From NCBI GenBank assembly GCA_017459965.1, contig JAFUBW010000011.1, forward strand, positions 1-64,000: a stretch of 64,000 bases of DNA, written 5' to 3'. Source of the DNA: Bacilli bacterium. Its GTDB lineage: Bacteria > Bacillota_I > Bacilli_A > RF39 > UBA660. The position numbers and the translations under genes are program-made. Positions within the stretch are counted from its first letter, which is position 1, and every line of letters begins with the position of its first letter. Shown in pieces: positions 35,080 to 43,603 of this stretch. Under the pieces are notes generated by a model. The model ran no database searches. It was not told the DNA's origin and saw only the letters and a list, made by a program, of their open reading frames with translations.

Positions 35080-36360
35080 TTATAAACTCATTCCATAATC
35101 ATCATCTATATCTTTATCTTCATTATAAGATTTATGATAATCTGGAATATATGCATAATCAAATAATTCATCTTCTTTTGTTGTCCCATATGCTATGTCA
35201 ATAATATCATGTTGTTGAAATTCCCCATAATCATAATATTCTTTTACTTCTTCACTTGCTAAATCTTTTGATTTATCATTACCTTTTAATAATATATTTC
35301 TAAAGAACATTTTAATTCTTTCAAATATATTCTTAATTATATTTTGTAAATTTCTATTTTCTTTTTCTAACTTATCATTTTTAGATTTTAAAGTTTTTAC
35401 TTCTCTTTTAATATTTTGATTTTCTTTTTCTAAAGATTTATAACTACTAGCATAATTATTAACTTCATTAAATACTTGTTCTATTTTAGGCTGTAATTCT
35501 CTTATTTTTTTAGATTCATTAATAACCTTATTCATAGTATCAAAAGTATCTTTATTAACTATAACTTGATTTTTATTAAATGGAATATTTTTAGTAGTTT
35601 TCATTTTTTCATCAAACTCGCTCATTGCTTTATCTAGTCTATTATTTCTAACATTTAAGTTTTCTTCTAATTTTCTATTTATTTTTTTATATTCTTTAAT
35701 TTTAATGTGTTTTCTATCGCTACCTTTAATTCCTCTTTCTAAATCATAACCTTTATCTGTTAATCGTTTATGATACTTATCTTGTAATTCTGATAAATGT
35801 ATTTTATCTTTTATGTATTGCTTTTTAGATATTGTGTATCTTTCTGTATTTGTTCTTTTATCAAACTTTTTAACTAATGGAACTACTACACAATGAACAT
35901 GAGGTGTTTTTTCATCCATATGGACTGTTGCGTGAAGAACTTGCTCTTTAGTATAACCTAAATCTTCATAAACAAACTCCATACAAGTATCTGCCCATTC
36001 TTTAATATCTTCTCTAGTCATATCTTTAAAAAATTCATTTGTAGCAGTGAATAATAATTCATCTGCAACAACATTTTGTGATCTATCTAGCATTTGCTTA
36101 AATGTTCTTTTTCTATCTTCTCTTTCTGTTTTCATTCTTGTTTCATGTTCTTTTTTATATTCTTTAGTTAATTCATAAAATCCTTTAACATATTTATCTG
36201 ATAATGGAACTAATTCTATATTATTTTTTGTCAATTCTAAATTTATATCTGGATTTGATTGATAGGCTTTTTTCTCTCTTTTATTATGTGAACCTATTTG
36301 AGCTAAATCTCCTATAGTCATAATTGGCTCACTTCTAAATATTGCATAATTTAAATTCAT
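35080..36360 (-). CDS. MobV-family relaxase of element 1
   Basis: The 426-residue protein matches Mob_Pre/MobV relaxases: the N-terminal MNLNYAIFRSEPIMTIGDLAQIGSHNKR, the metal-binding HVHCVVVPLVKK stretch near residue 152, ATVHMDEKTPH near 140 and a long coiled coil (residues 270-340). Relaxases nick the oriT strand and lead it into a recipient. It ends DDDYGMSL, the C-terminal motif shared with two cargo proteins and the element 2 relaxase. The start is the ATG after AAAGGAGAAACG; the longer frame has nine extra codons without support. Confidence 0.9.
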   Translation of the reverse strand: MNLNYAIFRSEPIMTIGDLAQIGSHNKREKKAYQSNPDINLELTKNNIELVPLSDKYVKGFYELTKEYKKEHETRMKTEREDRKRTFKQMLDRSQNVVADELLFTATNEFFKDMTREDIKEWADTCMEFVYEDLGYTKEQVLHATVHMDEKTPHVHCVVVPLVKKFDKRTNTERYTISKKQYIKDKIHLSELQDKYHKRLTDKGYDLERGIKGSDRKHIKIKEYKKINRKLEENLNVRNNRLDKAMSEFDEKMKTTKNIPFNKNQVIVNKDTFDTMNKVINESKKIRELQPKIEQVFNEVNNYASSYKSLEKENQNIKREVKTLKSKNDKLEKENRNLQNIIKNIFERIKMFFRNILLKGNDKSKDLASEEVKEYYDYGEFQQHDIIDIAYGTTKEDELFDYAYIPDYHKSYNEDKDIDDDYGMSL

Positions 36361-36397
36361 ATTATCGTTTCTCCTTTCTTTAAACACACAAAAAAAG

Positions 36398-36424
36398 ATA
36401 TGTCTTTTAACATACCTTTGCTAA
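36398..36424 (-). terminator. Terminator downstream of attP in the circular form (element 1)
   Basis: The minus strand reads GGTATGT, TAAAAG, ACATATC followed by TTTTTTTGTG. In the integrated state it sits between the XRE 5' fragment and the relaxase. In the excised circle it lies about 80 bases after the stop of the recombinase frame, so it would end that transcript. Confidence 0.65.
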
Positions 36425-36501
36425 TTTCATAACCAAATTTATTTTATTAATTACTTTATTAAATTTTTATTATGGTATAGTTTGAGGACAGAATTTATAT
36501 T

Positions 36502-36651
36502 TTAACTATAAATTGATACCATAATTTTAAAATTATTATCTATTTCTATATTTTCAGTTAAATTGATATTAATATGTCTATCATCAATTTTCCCTTTAAA
36601 ATAAAGCAAATCATTTAATTTTTTATTGTGTGTCATATGTAAAGGAATAGT
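36502..36651 (-). other. Cryptic 3' end of the recombinase gene (used in the circle)
   Basis: The minus strand frame from 36651 to 36505 is open for 49 codons, begins TIPLHMTHNKKLNDLLYF and ends FKIMVSIYS with TAA at 36502-36504. When attP is rebuilt, it is exactly in frame with the recombinase codon AGG at the core. There is no start codon or ribosome binding site of its own. It is therefore probably the native C-terminus of the recombinase, detached by integration. Confidence 0.7.
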
Positions 36652-36667
36652 CCTCTTTCCCATTTTG
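36630..36667 (-). other. Right attachment site of element 1
   Basis: The core dinucleotide CC is at 36652-36653. Inside the element, GTGTCATATGTAA (36630-36642) is nine bases from the core and faces TTACAAATGACAC at the left end. Host sequence reading VSKWERG lies just outside. Confidence 0.8.
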
Positions 36668-36773
36668 AAACTGCTCTATCTGTTATATATAACATTTCTG
36701 CAAGCTTGCTTTGTGTAATATTTTTTTCTTTTCTTTTTTCACTTATGAATTTTCCAATTTTAATTTGATCCAT
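36653..36773 (-). pseudogene. Split XRE regulator, 5' part (continues at 24656)
   Basis: The start MDQIKIGKFISEKRKEKNIT (after AGGAGAGAAAACT) leads into the helix-turn-helix QSKLAEMLYITDRAVSKWERG and then enters element 1, reading on into a stop at 36633. It lacks everything after the first DNA-binding domain. Together with the fragment at 24170-24656 it formed one gene. As a free 47-residue product it could still bind DNA weakly. Confidence 0.85.
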
Positions 36774-36900
36774 ATAGTTTTCTCTCCTTTCATGAAATAA
36801 TATACTATGAATTATATCTTTTTTACACATACTATAAGTTGAGTTATTAATTTATATATATTTTACCATAAATTGATGGTATAATTAAAGTGGTGATCAT

Positions 36901-37398
36901 ATGAAATTTATAATAGCTCAAATATTAGGTGCGATTGGTTATTCACTACTTGCATATAGTTATTTTAAAAAAAAGAAAAAAGAAATATTATTTATTCAAA
37001 TACTTGCTTATATAGGATTTACTACACATTATTATTTACTTAATGCTAAATCAGGTACAGTATGTAATATACTTGGTTTTATAGCACTTATATTAATATA
37101 TTTATTTTCAAATAATGAAAAAAAGAAAAAAATATTAGTTTTAATTTTAATACCTTTATTAATTGCTATGTCATTTTTATCATATGAAAATATATTTTCT
37201 ATATTTCCAGTATTTGCATGTCTTATAACTTTTATATCTTTCTTAAGTAAAGATGAAAATAAAATAAGATTTATTGGTATTATATCTGCATTGTGCTGGC
37301 TTATATATGCTATTATATATATGTCATACTCTGCGATTATATTTGAAATAATTATTATTATTTCTACAATTATTGCGTATATAAAAAATAAAAACTAA
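36901..37398 (+). CDS. YgjV-like membrane protein
   Basis: The 165-residue protein has about five membrane segments and resembles the YgjV family: ILGAIGYSLLAYSYFKKKKKEILFIQILAYIGFTTHYYLL and then SGTVCNILGFIALILIYLF. The repeat of membrane hairpins with a small YL/YFK motif fits that family. Its function is unknown. A GTGATC-type ribosome binding site precedes the ATG. It is the first intact chromosomal gene after element 1. Confidence 0.7.
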   Translation: MKFIIAQILGAIGYSLLAYSYFKKKKKEILFIQILAYIGFTTHYYLLNAKSGTVCNILGFIALILIYLFSNNEKKKKILVLILIPLLIAMSFLSYENIFSIFPVFACLITFISFLSKDENKIRFIGIISALCWLIYAIIYMSYSAIIFEIIIIISTIIAYIKNKN

Positions 37399-37417
37399 CA
37401 ATAGTTAGTTTTTTTAT
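37393..37417 (+). terminator. Terminator after the YgjV-like gene
   Basis: AACTAAC, AAT and GTTAGTT form a hairpin followed by a run of seven T, just before tRNA-Trp on the opposite strand. Confidence 0.75.
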
Positions 37418-37423
37418 TTCAAA

Positions 37424-37497
37424 TGGCAGGGGATGAGAGAATCGAACTCCCAACAGTGGTTTTGGAGACCATTATTATACCATTTAACTAATCCCCT
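37424..37497 (-). tRNA. tRNA-Trp (anticodon CCA)
   Basis: A 74-base cloverleaf folds on the minus strand: acceptor AGGGGAT pairing with ATCCCCT, anticodon loop CTCCAAA (anticodon CCA), T-loop TTCGATT and an encoded CCA. Only UGG is decoded, consistent with UGA being a stop. Confidence 0.93.
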
Positions 37498-37577
37498 ATA
37501 AATTGATGACAAAGTAATAATAACATATTTTTGTTAAATAATCAATAAGTTTTGCATATTATATATTAGGTGATTTT

Positions 37578-38006
37578 ATGGCTATAGTTGCATATAATTC
37601 AAAGGAACTTGATATGCTTGCAAGACTTATGAGAGCAGAAGCTACTGGTGAAGGTAACTTAGGAATGCTTATGGTAGGTAATGTAGGTATTAATAGAGTT
37701 ATTGGTGATTGTTTAGATTTTAGAAATATAACAAGTATATCTCAAATGATATATCAATCTCCAGGAGGGTTTTCGTCTATTAATAGTCCACTATTTTATA
37801 ATGCTGCTACTACTTCTGAAAAAAATTTAGCTAAAAGAGTAATAAATGGTGAATATTTTCATCCTGCTACTAATGCTCTTTGGTTTTATGCACCAGGTAG
37901 TGGTAATGAATGCAGGCAAACTTGGTATAATCAAAGAAATAGTGGAAGATATAAGAATCATTGTTTTTATGTACCTAATGAAGGTGTTTGTAAACAATTA
38001 TATTAA
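37578..38006 (+). CDS. SleB/CwlJ-type cell wall hydrolase
   Basis: The 142-residue protein has the hydrolase_2 fold: ELDMLARLMRAEATGEGNLGMLMVGNVGINRV near residue 9 (catalytic glutamate), then GGFSSINSPLFYNAA and FHPATNALWFYAPGSGNECRQTWYNQRNSGRYKNHCFY. SleB/CwlJ enzymes degrade spore cortex peptidoglycan during germination. There is no signal peptide and no peptidoglycan-binding domain, which resembles CwlJ more than SleB. An AGGTGATTTT lies before the ATG. Confidence 0.9.
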   Translation: MAIVAYNSKELDMLARLMRAEATGEGNLGMLMVGNVGINRVIGDCLDFRNITSISQMIYQSPGGFSSINSPLFYNAATTSEKNLAKRVINGEYFHPATNALWFYAPGSGNECRQTWYNQRNSGRYKNHCFYVPNEGVCKQLY

Positions 38007-38042
38007 AAAATTAGATATTCAAAAGAATATCTATTTTAATTT
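38007..38042. terminator. Bidirectional terminator between sleB-like and dinD genes
   Basis: AGATATTC, AAAA and GAATATCT form a stem with A and T tails between convergent stop codons. Confidence 0.7.
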
Positions 38043-38855
38043 TTCTTTTATATCATCTTTTTCTATTTCTTTTATTGATTTATTTGGTGTAGGTAAATCT
38101 TCAGGCATTGTACCACCCATATCTTTAATAGTACTTCTAACCATTTTACCTACTTCATAATGTACACTATTTGCAGTATATTCATTATCTACATCATCTC
38201 TTTTTAATTTTGATTCAGTATGAATTATTCTAAATAAATTGTCAGCAAGCTCCTCACTCCCCATATTATCTAGTATATCTTCCCTATACCTTAATCCTTT
38301 TCTTTTAAATATATCGTCTGCACTTTGTCCATTATATAGTCCTTTATATCCTGCATTATGAAACTTAGCTAAGTTCTTTACCCCTGATTGCTTTGCAACT
38401 TGATTTAGTCCATAATTTCCTTTCTTAACTTGTTTTCTTATTTTTAATCTTTTTTCATCTTCTGATAATTCTTTAAACACTTCATCAAGTAACTCTTGTT
38501 TTCTTGTTTGTATTGCAAAGTAAGTTTGAGCAAGGGCAATTATTTCTTTTCTTGGATCGCCATTTTGTGCGATTAGATAACATGCATATCTTGATAATTT
38601 ATAATCTACTTGTTTTCTATGACCACCTTTACCTATTAGTATCATTTTACCCACTTGGGTAAAATGATCTAACTCATTATTATTGCTATTTATACATGAT
38701 ACAATTGATCTTTTAATCAACAATTCAAATTTTTGCCACTTCTGATACTCAAGTACCTTTTGTAGTTCCCTAGCAAACCAATATTCAATACCATTCTCAT
38801 CAATATGTTTTATTTTTTCAAATACATTTTTATTATAGTTTTCTATATTATTCAA
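38031..38855 (-). CDS. dinD: DNA damage-inducible protein D (DinD)
   Basis: The roughly 274-residue protein has the DinD/Bro-N pattern: ENGIEYWFARELQKVLEYQKWQKFE near residue 22, HFTQVGKMILIGKGGHRKQVDYKLSRYACYLIAQNGDPRKEIIALAQTYFAIQTRKQE in the middle, and the C-terminal NMGSEELADNLFRIIHTE and HYEVGKMVRSTI. In Escherichia coli dinD is SOS-induced and interferes with RecA filaments. The favoured start is a TTG nine bases after AAAGGAG; an ATG three codons upstream overlaps it. Its promoter is sigma-H-like. Confidence 0.88.
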   Translation of the reverse strand: MNNIENYNKNVFEKIKHIDENGIEYWFARELQKVLEYQKWQKFELLIKRSIVSCINSNNNELDHFTQVGKMILIGKGGHRKQVDYKLSRYACYLIAQNGDPRKEIIALAQTYFAIQTRKQELLDEVFKELSEDEKRLKIRKQVKKGNYGLNQVAKQSGVKNLAKFHNAGYKGLYNGQSADDIFKRKGLRYREDILDNMGSEELADNLFRIIHTESKLKRDDVDNEYTANSVHYEVGKMVRSTIKDMGGTMPEDLPTPNKSIKEIEKDDIKEKLK

Positions 38856-38896
38856 AATAATCATCTCCTTTTAGTGAATAATATATCCTACTATAT

Positions 38897-38926
38897 ATAT
38901 TCGCTAAAAGTCACTAAATATCCCCT
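38897..38926 (-). promoter_or_regulatory. Sigma-H/ComX-like promoter of dinD
   Basis: The minus strand reads AGGGGATAT (38918-38926) and, 12 bases downstream, AGCGAATAT (38897-38905). It has the same spacing as the sites before the DUF1016 gene and the 17-residue peptide gene. Inside the gap the sequence differs, which argues for a conserved function and not recent duplication. Confidence 0.55.
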
Positions 38927-38959
38927 AAATAATTTAAAAAAGCTCTAAAAAAGAACTTT

Positions 38960-39682
38960 TTATTTTAATTTGCTAAATATATTACCTAGTTTATCATGTA
39001 TTACTAAATTTGCTTTATTATCATATGGTGTTTCATCTAAATTTATTATTACTAAGTATTTACCATGAAAATAATTAATAAGGCCTGCAGCTGGATATAC
39101 TGTTAGGGATGATCCAAGTACCATAAGCATATCTGCTTTTTCTATAGCATTTATAGATTTAGTAAATTCTTCTTCAGGTAAACCCTCTCCATATAGTACA
39201 ACATTAGGTTTTATTAGCCCACCACAGTCACATTTTGGTATTTTTGTACTGTTAAATACATAATCTGCATCATATGTTTTATTACAACTTATGCAAGTGT
39301 TTGTATTTATTGTTCCATGAACCTCAAAAACATTAGTATTTCCAGCTAATACATGAAGCCCATCTATGTTTTGAGTAATTATTCCTATTAATTTATTCTC
39401 ATCTTCTAGATACTTTAAATACTTATGAGTAATATTTGGTTCTATATTTTTACAATTTAAATTATCTTTATAATACTCATAAAATATTTCAGTATTATTT
39501 ATAAAACAATCATGAGATAATAAATATTCTGGTGGAAAATTATATTTATTATTTTGACTATAAAGTCCATCTTTACTTCTAAAATCTTTAAGACCTGATT
39601 CAGTAGATATACCAGCACCTGTAAAAGCAACTATATTGTTTGATTCATCTATCATTTTTTGAAGTATTTCTATTTTATTCAT
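38960..39682 (-). CDS. Sir2-family NAD-dependent protein deacylase
   Basis: The 240-residue sirtuin has all core motifs: GAGISTESGLKDFRS near residue 20, TQNIDGLH near 103 with the catalytic histidine (EVHGT) near 119, the zinc ligands CISC and CDCGG near 130-155, and VLGSSLTVYPAAGL near 190. It removes acyl groups from protein lysines using NAD+. It stands alone. The start is the ATG after GGTGATACT. Confidence 0.92.
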   Translation of the reverse strand: MNKIEILQKMIDESNNIVAFTGAGISTESGLKDFRSKDGLYSQNNKYNFPPEYLLSHDCFINNTEIFYEYYKDNLNCKNIEPNITHKYLKYLEDENKLIGIITQNIDGLHVLAGNTNVFEVHGTINTNTCISCNKTYDADYVFNSTKIPKCDCGGLIKPNVVLYGEGLPEEEFTKSINAIEKADMLMVLGSSLTVYPAAGLINYFHGKYLVIINLDETPYDNKANLVIHDKLGNIFSKLK

Positions 39683-39760
39683 AGTATCACCAACTTAATT
39701 ATAACACAAAGGTCTTTAAAACTTTAGTTGAGGGGTCAATTCTTTTCAACCGTGCCAATA

Positions 39761-39787
39761 AAAAATACCAATTACATATTGGTATTT
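39761..39787 (-). terminator. Terminator after the amidase 3' fragment
   Basis: The minus strand reads AATACCAATA, a short loop, TTGGTATT followed by TTTTATTGG. Confidence 0.75.
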
Positions 39788-40980
39788 TGTTTTATTTGAA
39801 GTTCTTGATTTACTCTTAATATATCGCTTGTTAGATTATTTAATTGTTTAATATCATCTATAGTTGTATTATACTCTCTTGCAAGTGAATATAAACTATC
39901 TCCTGGTTTTACAGTATATATAATTATATCATTAACACTTGATGAACCAGTTGGTATAATAAGTACTTGACCTACTGATAATATATCATTTGTTAAATTA
40001 TTTTGAATCTTTATATCGTTTACTGGTATATTAAATCTTCTAGATATAGAATATAATGTATCTCCTCTTTGTACTACATATGTATTAGGTTCATTTATTA
40101 TTTCATCTTCAGATGGTGTGATTACACTTTTTGAAGATGGAATAGATATTTCTTGACCAATAGATAAAACATCACTTGTTAAATTATTTATTCTTCTTAA
40201 AGTATCTACTGGAACACCATATTGTCTAGATATAGAATATAATGTATCTCCTCTTTTAACAACATAAGTAATATTAGTATCTTCAGCAGTATAATAACCT
40301 GGTACTTTAAGTGTTTGACCTACAAATAAAGTATTAGTATTTAAATTATTTACTCTTTTTAAATCATTAACATTAGTATTAAACTTTTTAGCTATACTCC
40401 ATAGTGTATCTCCTCTTTGCACAGTATAAGTATCAGATTGTGATGATTTATCATATGGAATACCTTTATAAGTAGTAACTGCTTTAACAACTGCTTCTGC
40501 ATAATTTTGCCAATTATTTTTTATTTTATTAGCGTCCCTAGCATTATCTACAAAACCATATTCTACTATTATAGGTTCAGTTAAACCTGTATTTCTATGC
40601 ATAAAATAATAATCTTTAGTATTATCTGATGGAAGTCTTCTTTGATATGCTTTTCTAATTAATTGTCCTTCTTCTCCTAAGTTTTGAAGTATTAATTTAG
40701 ATAAAGTATCATTATTTCTAAGTGCATATATTACTTCAGCACCTTCACCACCACCAGCATTTAAATGATTTGAAATAACTAATACATCTGGTCTATTACC
40801 ATAAAAAGAAAGTATTCTATTAACTCTTTCATTTGGAGTTAATGTTTCATCAGTAGATCTAACAAGTACAGAAGATACACCAAGTTCCTTAAATCTATTA
40901 TTTAGATATTCTGCAATTCTTAAAGCATAATCTTTTTCAAGTATTCCATTACCAGAAGCACCAGGATCACTACCACCATG
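39772..40980 (-). pseudogene. Split LysM amidase, 3' part (continues at 50892)
   Basis: The frame begins at the host side of element 2 with HGGSDPGASGNGILEKDY, followed by the rest of the amidase_3 domain (ISNHLNAGGGEGAEVIYALRN, IIVEYGFVDN) and four LysM repeats (each YTVQRGDTLWSI or similar). The zinc ligand of SNHLN and the catalytic glutamate of VEYG are intact. It lacks its first 13 codons, found at 50892-50929. Unlike the homologous protein at 18093, it has kept the catalytic residues. Without a start it is probably not translated as an enzyme; an internal ATG at 40600-40602 would give only the LysM part. Confidence 0.87.
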
Positions 40981-41002
40981 GCTCGTACGAAGTATACCCA
41001 GA
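40971..41002 (-). other. Left attachment site of element 2
   Basis: Core TG at 40979-40980. Inside the element, TATACCCAGA (40993-41002) begins 12 bases from the core. The facing repeat TCTGGGTATA at the right end also ends 12 bases from its core, so TG is the exact centre of the attP. Confidence 0.82.
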
Positions 41003-41034
41003 AACTATCATATTATTATATTATTTAGTATATA

Positions 41035-42639
41035 TTATAAATCAAGATTCCAAACAATCTTAATTTCTCTTGTTTTGGTATTTTTATCTAGTTTACCTAT
41101 ATATATTTTATCAATAAATTCATCTACTATTATTCTAGTTAATTTTTTAATATGTTTATATTTTTTTAGTATGCTTTCTATATTTGATACATTTTCTTCC
41201 TTATTTTCAATTGTATTGAGTTCTTTCTGTATTTCTTCAATTCTTTCTTGAAAAGATTCTACATCTTTTATATATTCATCTCTAAGCATAGAAAAGTCTT
41301 CTTCTGAAATTATATTTTTAAGTTTATCAGTATAAAGATTTTTAAAATATAATTTACTTTCATTTAATTTCTTTTCATAAGTTGCTTTTTCTTTATTTAG
41401 ATTTGTAATTAATGTATCTTTTCTATTTTGTTTTCTAATTGTTTCATTATATTCATCTTTTAACAATTCTTTATTACACTTTTTTAGTAAATCATTTATT
41501 GAGTCAAGGACAAATTGTTCTAAAACATCATATCTAATTGCTCTATCATTATCGCAAGTATGATATTTCTTTTTACCCTTACATTGTAGATATGCTCTTT
41601 TAACTATTGTATGATTTTCACCTTTAACATTAGATAAATTTCTCATAAAAATTCTACCACATTCCTTGCAATAGACTTTACTACTTAATATATGTACTTT
41701 TCCATCACTTACTGGTCTATGGTGATTTTTTATTCTTCTTTGTACTACATGCCATGTTTCCATATCAATAATTGCTTCGTGTGTATTTTCACATCTACAC
41801 CACTCTTGTTCAGGAACTTTTTTAGATTTATGATTTTTATAACTTACATTAGTTCTTTTTCCTTGTACTAAATTTCCAATATAAGTTTCATTTTTAAGAA
41901 TACCTGCGATTGTATCATGTGTCCATAATCCTGTTGTTTTATAATCAAAATTACAACATACAAAATTACTTCCAATAGATTTTTTATAAAGGGATGGACA
42001 TAATATTCCTCTTTCATTTAAACTTGCACATATTTTATGATAACCAAGTCCATTTTTATATTTTTCAAATATCTCTCTAACAACATAAGAAACTTCTTCA
42101 TCAATAATTAATTTATGTTTATCATTGGGATCTTTTTTATAACCATAAGGTGCAAAACTACCCATATATAAACCATCTTCTCTTTTATTCTTTAAAGACT
42201 TTTTTACATTATTAGATAAATCTTCTAAATACCATTCATTTACAAGTCCATTTATTTGTCTTGATTTCTTATTTGCTTCATTATCAGTATCAGCATTATC
42301 TACTATACTAACAAATCTAACTCCCCATTCAATAAACTTATTATGAAGATATTTTTCTATTACTTCCATATCTCTTGAAAATCTACTTTGTGTTTTACAT
42401 AATACAAGATTTATTCTTCCATTTTCACAATCATTAATTAATCTATTAAAGTCTGGTCTTTCAACACCTGCTCCTGAATAATCATCATCTGAGTAAATAT
42501 CTACAATATCCCAACCTTGATCTAAAGCATATTTTATTAGCATACTTTTTTGATTAACTATTGATTCACTATCATCATTTTTGTTTTTCTTATACCTATC
42601 TTCATCAGATAGTCTACAATATACACCTACCTTTATCAT
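41035..42639 (-). CDS. Large serine recombinase of element 2
   Basis: The 534-residue protein has the resolvase domain (VGVYCRLSDEDRYKK, catalytic serine at DDSESIVNQKSMLI or the preceding RLS motif, and SRFSRDMEVIEKYL). A recombinase domain (FAPYGYKKDPNDKHKLIIDEEVSYVVREIFEKY), a zinc ribbon (CKECGR...CDNDRAIRYDVLEQFV) and a coiled-coil tail follow. It integrates the element at attB inside the LysM amidase. It ends inside the element, 55 bases from the core, unlike the element 1 recombinase. Confidence 0.93.
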   Translation of the reverse strand: MIKVGVYCRLSDEDRYKKNKNDDSESIVNQKSMLIKYALDQGWDIVDIYSDDDYSGAGVERPDFNRLINDCENGRINLVLCKTQSRFSRDMEVIEKYLHNKFIEWGVRFVSIVDNADTDNEANKKSRQINGLVNEWYLEDLSNNVKKSLKNKREDGLYMGSFAPYGYKKDPNDKHKLIIDEEVSYVVREIFEKYKNGLGYHKICASLNERGILCPSLYKKSIGSNFVCCNFDYKTTGLWTHDTIAGILKNETYIGNLVQGKRTNVSYKNHKSKKVPEQEWCRCENTHEAIIDMETWHVVQRRIKNHHRPVSDGKVHILSSKVYCKECGRIFMRNLSNVKGENHTIVKRAYLQCKGKKKYHTCDNDRAIRYDVLEQFVLDSINDLLKKCNKELLKDEYNETIRKQNRKDTLITNLNKEKATYEKKLNESKLYFKNLYTDKLKNIISEEDFSMLRDEYIKDVESFQERIEEIQKELNTIENKEENVSNIESILKKYKHIKKLTRIIVDEFIDKIYIGKLDKNTKTREIKIVWNLDL

Positions 42640-42699
42640 TTACTACACCTCTTTTCAAAAGAGTTGTAGCAATAATCTACATAAGCATTATATAACATT

Positions 42700-42837
42700 T
42701 TAAGAATTATTTGAAGCTATGTTTTCACTAGTTAATATAACTCTTAATAATTTTTTAGCTAGTATATCTTTAAGTTCTTTTTCTTCAAGTATTTCTTTAT
42801 TTTTTATTTCATATATTACATTATATCTTACCTCCAT
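42700..42837 (-). CDS. Small protein upstream of the element 2 recombinase
   Basis: The 45-residue protein reads MEVRYNVIYEIKNKEILEEK and continues ELKDILAKKLLRVILTSENIASNNS. It occupies the place of the 50-residue gene of element 1. The start is the ATG after GGGGGATTAGATAAG; a longer frame runs 20 codons further upstream and overlaps the next gene. It has the pattern of a small accessory protein, but no homology to the element 1 gene is visible. Confidence 0.45.
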   Translation of the reverse strand: MEVRYNVIYEIKNKEILEEKELKDILAKKLLRVILTSENIASNNS

Positions 42838-42893
42838 CTTATCTAATCCCCCTTTGCTTTTTTCTATAAAGAATATCCTCCCATAACCATTTA

Positions 42894-43370
42894 TCAATCC
42901 TCCTTAAAATCTTTTAATAAATCTTCCATATATTTTTTATCATCTTCACTTGCAATTGCCTCTTTACATATTTCGGGATGATCCAACCAATATGGATTTA
43001 TATTATAATTATTTCTTGTATATTCTTTTCTTTTATATTGGTAATTTTTTTCTATCTGTTTATTCTCATTTTTTTCTAATACTTTCTTATTTTCTTTACT
43101 AACAATATTCTCGTTTAAATAAATTCTTCTTTTACCATTAACAAATTTTACATTAATATAATTCTTTCTTTTTAAATTGTTAATGGAATTTGAAATTGTT
43201 TTTTCTTTAACACTTAACTCTCTAGCAAAATAACTATTACTTGCATAGCAATACTCTCTATTATTTGATAATGAATTAATTATTCCATATACTAACATAT
43301 CTGTTTTAGAACAAGATTGGTCATTTAATATTATTCTAGGTACAGCGATAAAATACCTTATAAATGCCAT
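42894..43370 (-). CDS. Replication-initiator-like HTH protein of element 2
   Basis: The 158-residue protein has the same winged-helix module as the element 1 gene at 27193 (SKTDMLVYGIINSLSNNREYCYASNSYFARELSVKEKTISNSINNLKRKNYINV), followed by a charged Lys/Asn-rich tail ending KKYMEDLLKDFKED. The end resembles the acidic end of the element 1 SSB-like protein. Its leader carries the conserved hairpins. A catalytic initiator domain is absent. Confidence 0.6.
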   Translation of the reverse strand: MAFIRYFIAVPRIILNDQSCSKTDMLVYGIINSLSNNREYCYASNSYFARELSVKEKTISNSINNLKRKNYINVKFVNGKRRIYLNENIVSKENKKVLEKNENKQIEKNYQYKRKEYTRNNYNINPYWLDHPEICKEAIASEDDKKYMEDLLKDFKED

Positions 43371-43436
43371 ATACTTTTCCTTCTTTTAACTGATAGTTTC
43401 CAAGTAATACTACCTTTTTAGAGTATAAAACCCCTT

Positions 43437-43582
43437 ATAGGGAAATTTCCCTATTTTATTGTTTAAACTATAACATATAATTTATAATTATTGTTCTTTG
43501 AAATATGTTATAGTTCAAACTATATTCATCTTATAGGATATAAGATAGGTTCTGATATAAGCCTTAATATCTTACCGAGCCT
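43437..43582 (-). ncRNA. Conserved hairpin leader of element 2
   Basis: The stretch at 43541-43582 is identical over 42 bases to 27823-27864 of element 1. GTTTAAACTATAACATAT (43461-43478) pairs with ATATGTTATAGTTCAAAC (43503-43520), and a TAGGGAAATTTCCCTA hairpin replaces the GGAGAATAAATTCTCC hairpin of element 1. The paired stems are kept although the sequences differ, which suggests selected RNA or DNA structure. Confidence 0.55.
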
Positions 43583-43603
43583 TTATTAACTAATGTTATT
43601 TAA

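Larger units (their letters stand above)
24657..36653. mobile_element. Element 1: integrated mobilizable element (serine recombinase, MobV)
   Basis: The element is about 12.0 kb, bounded by the dinucleotide CC (GG on the gene sense strand) at 24657-24658 and 36652-36653. It disrupts an XRE-regulator gene whose halves lie immediately outside. It encodes a large serine recombinase, a small ORF, an SSB-like protein, two replication/HTH proteins, an XRE regulator, a cargo block (GH10-like, kinase-like, DUF2185), a two-domain XRE and a MobV relaxase. No type IV secretion genes are present, so it would need a helper and is mobilizable rather than self-transferring. Its backbone is homologous to element 2. 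Confidence 0.88.

Noticed and set aside
39772-40602. A stand-alone LysM protein starting at an internal ATG (MHRNTGLTEP).
   Set aside because: The frame is open far upstream into an amidase domain; the ATG has no clear ribosome binding site, so it is the remnant of a split gene.
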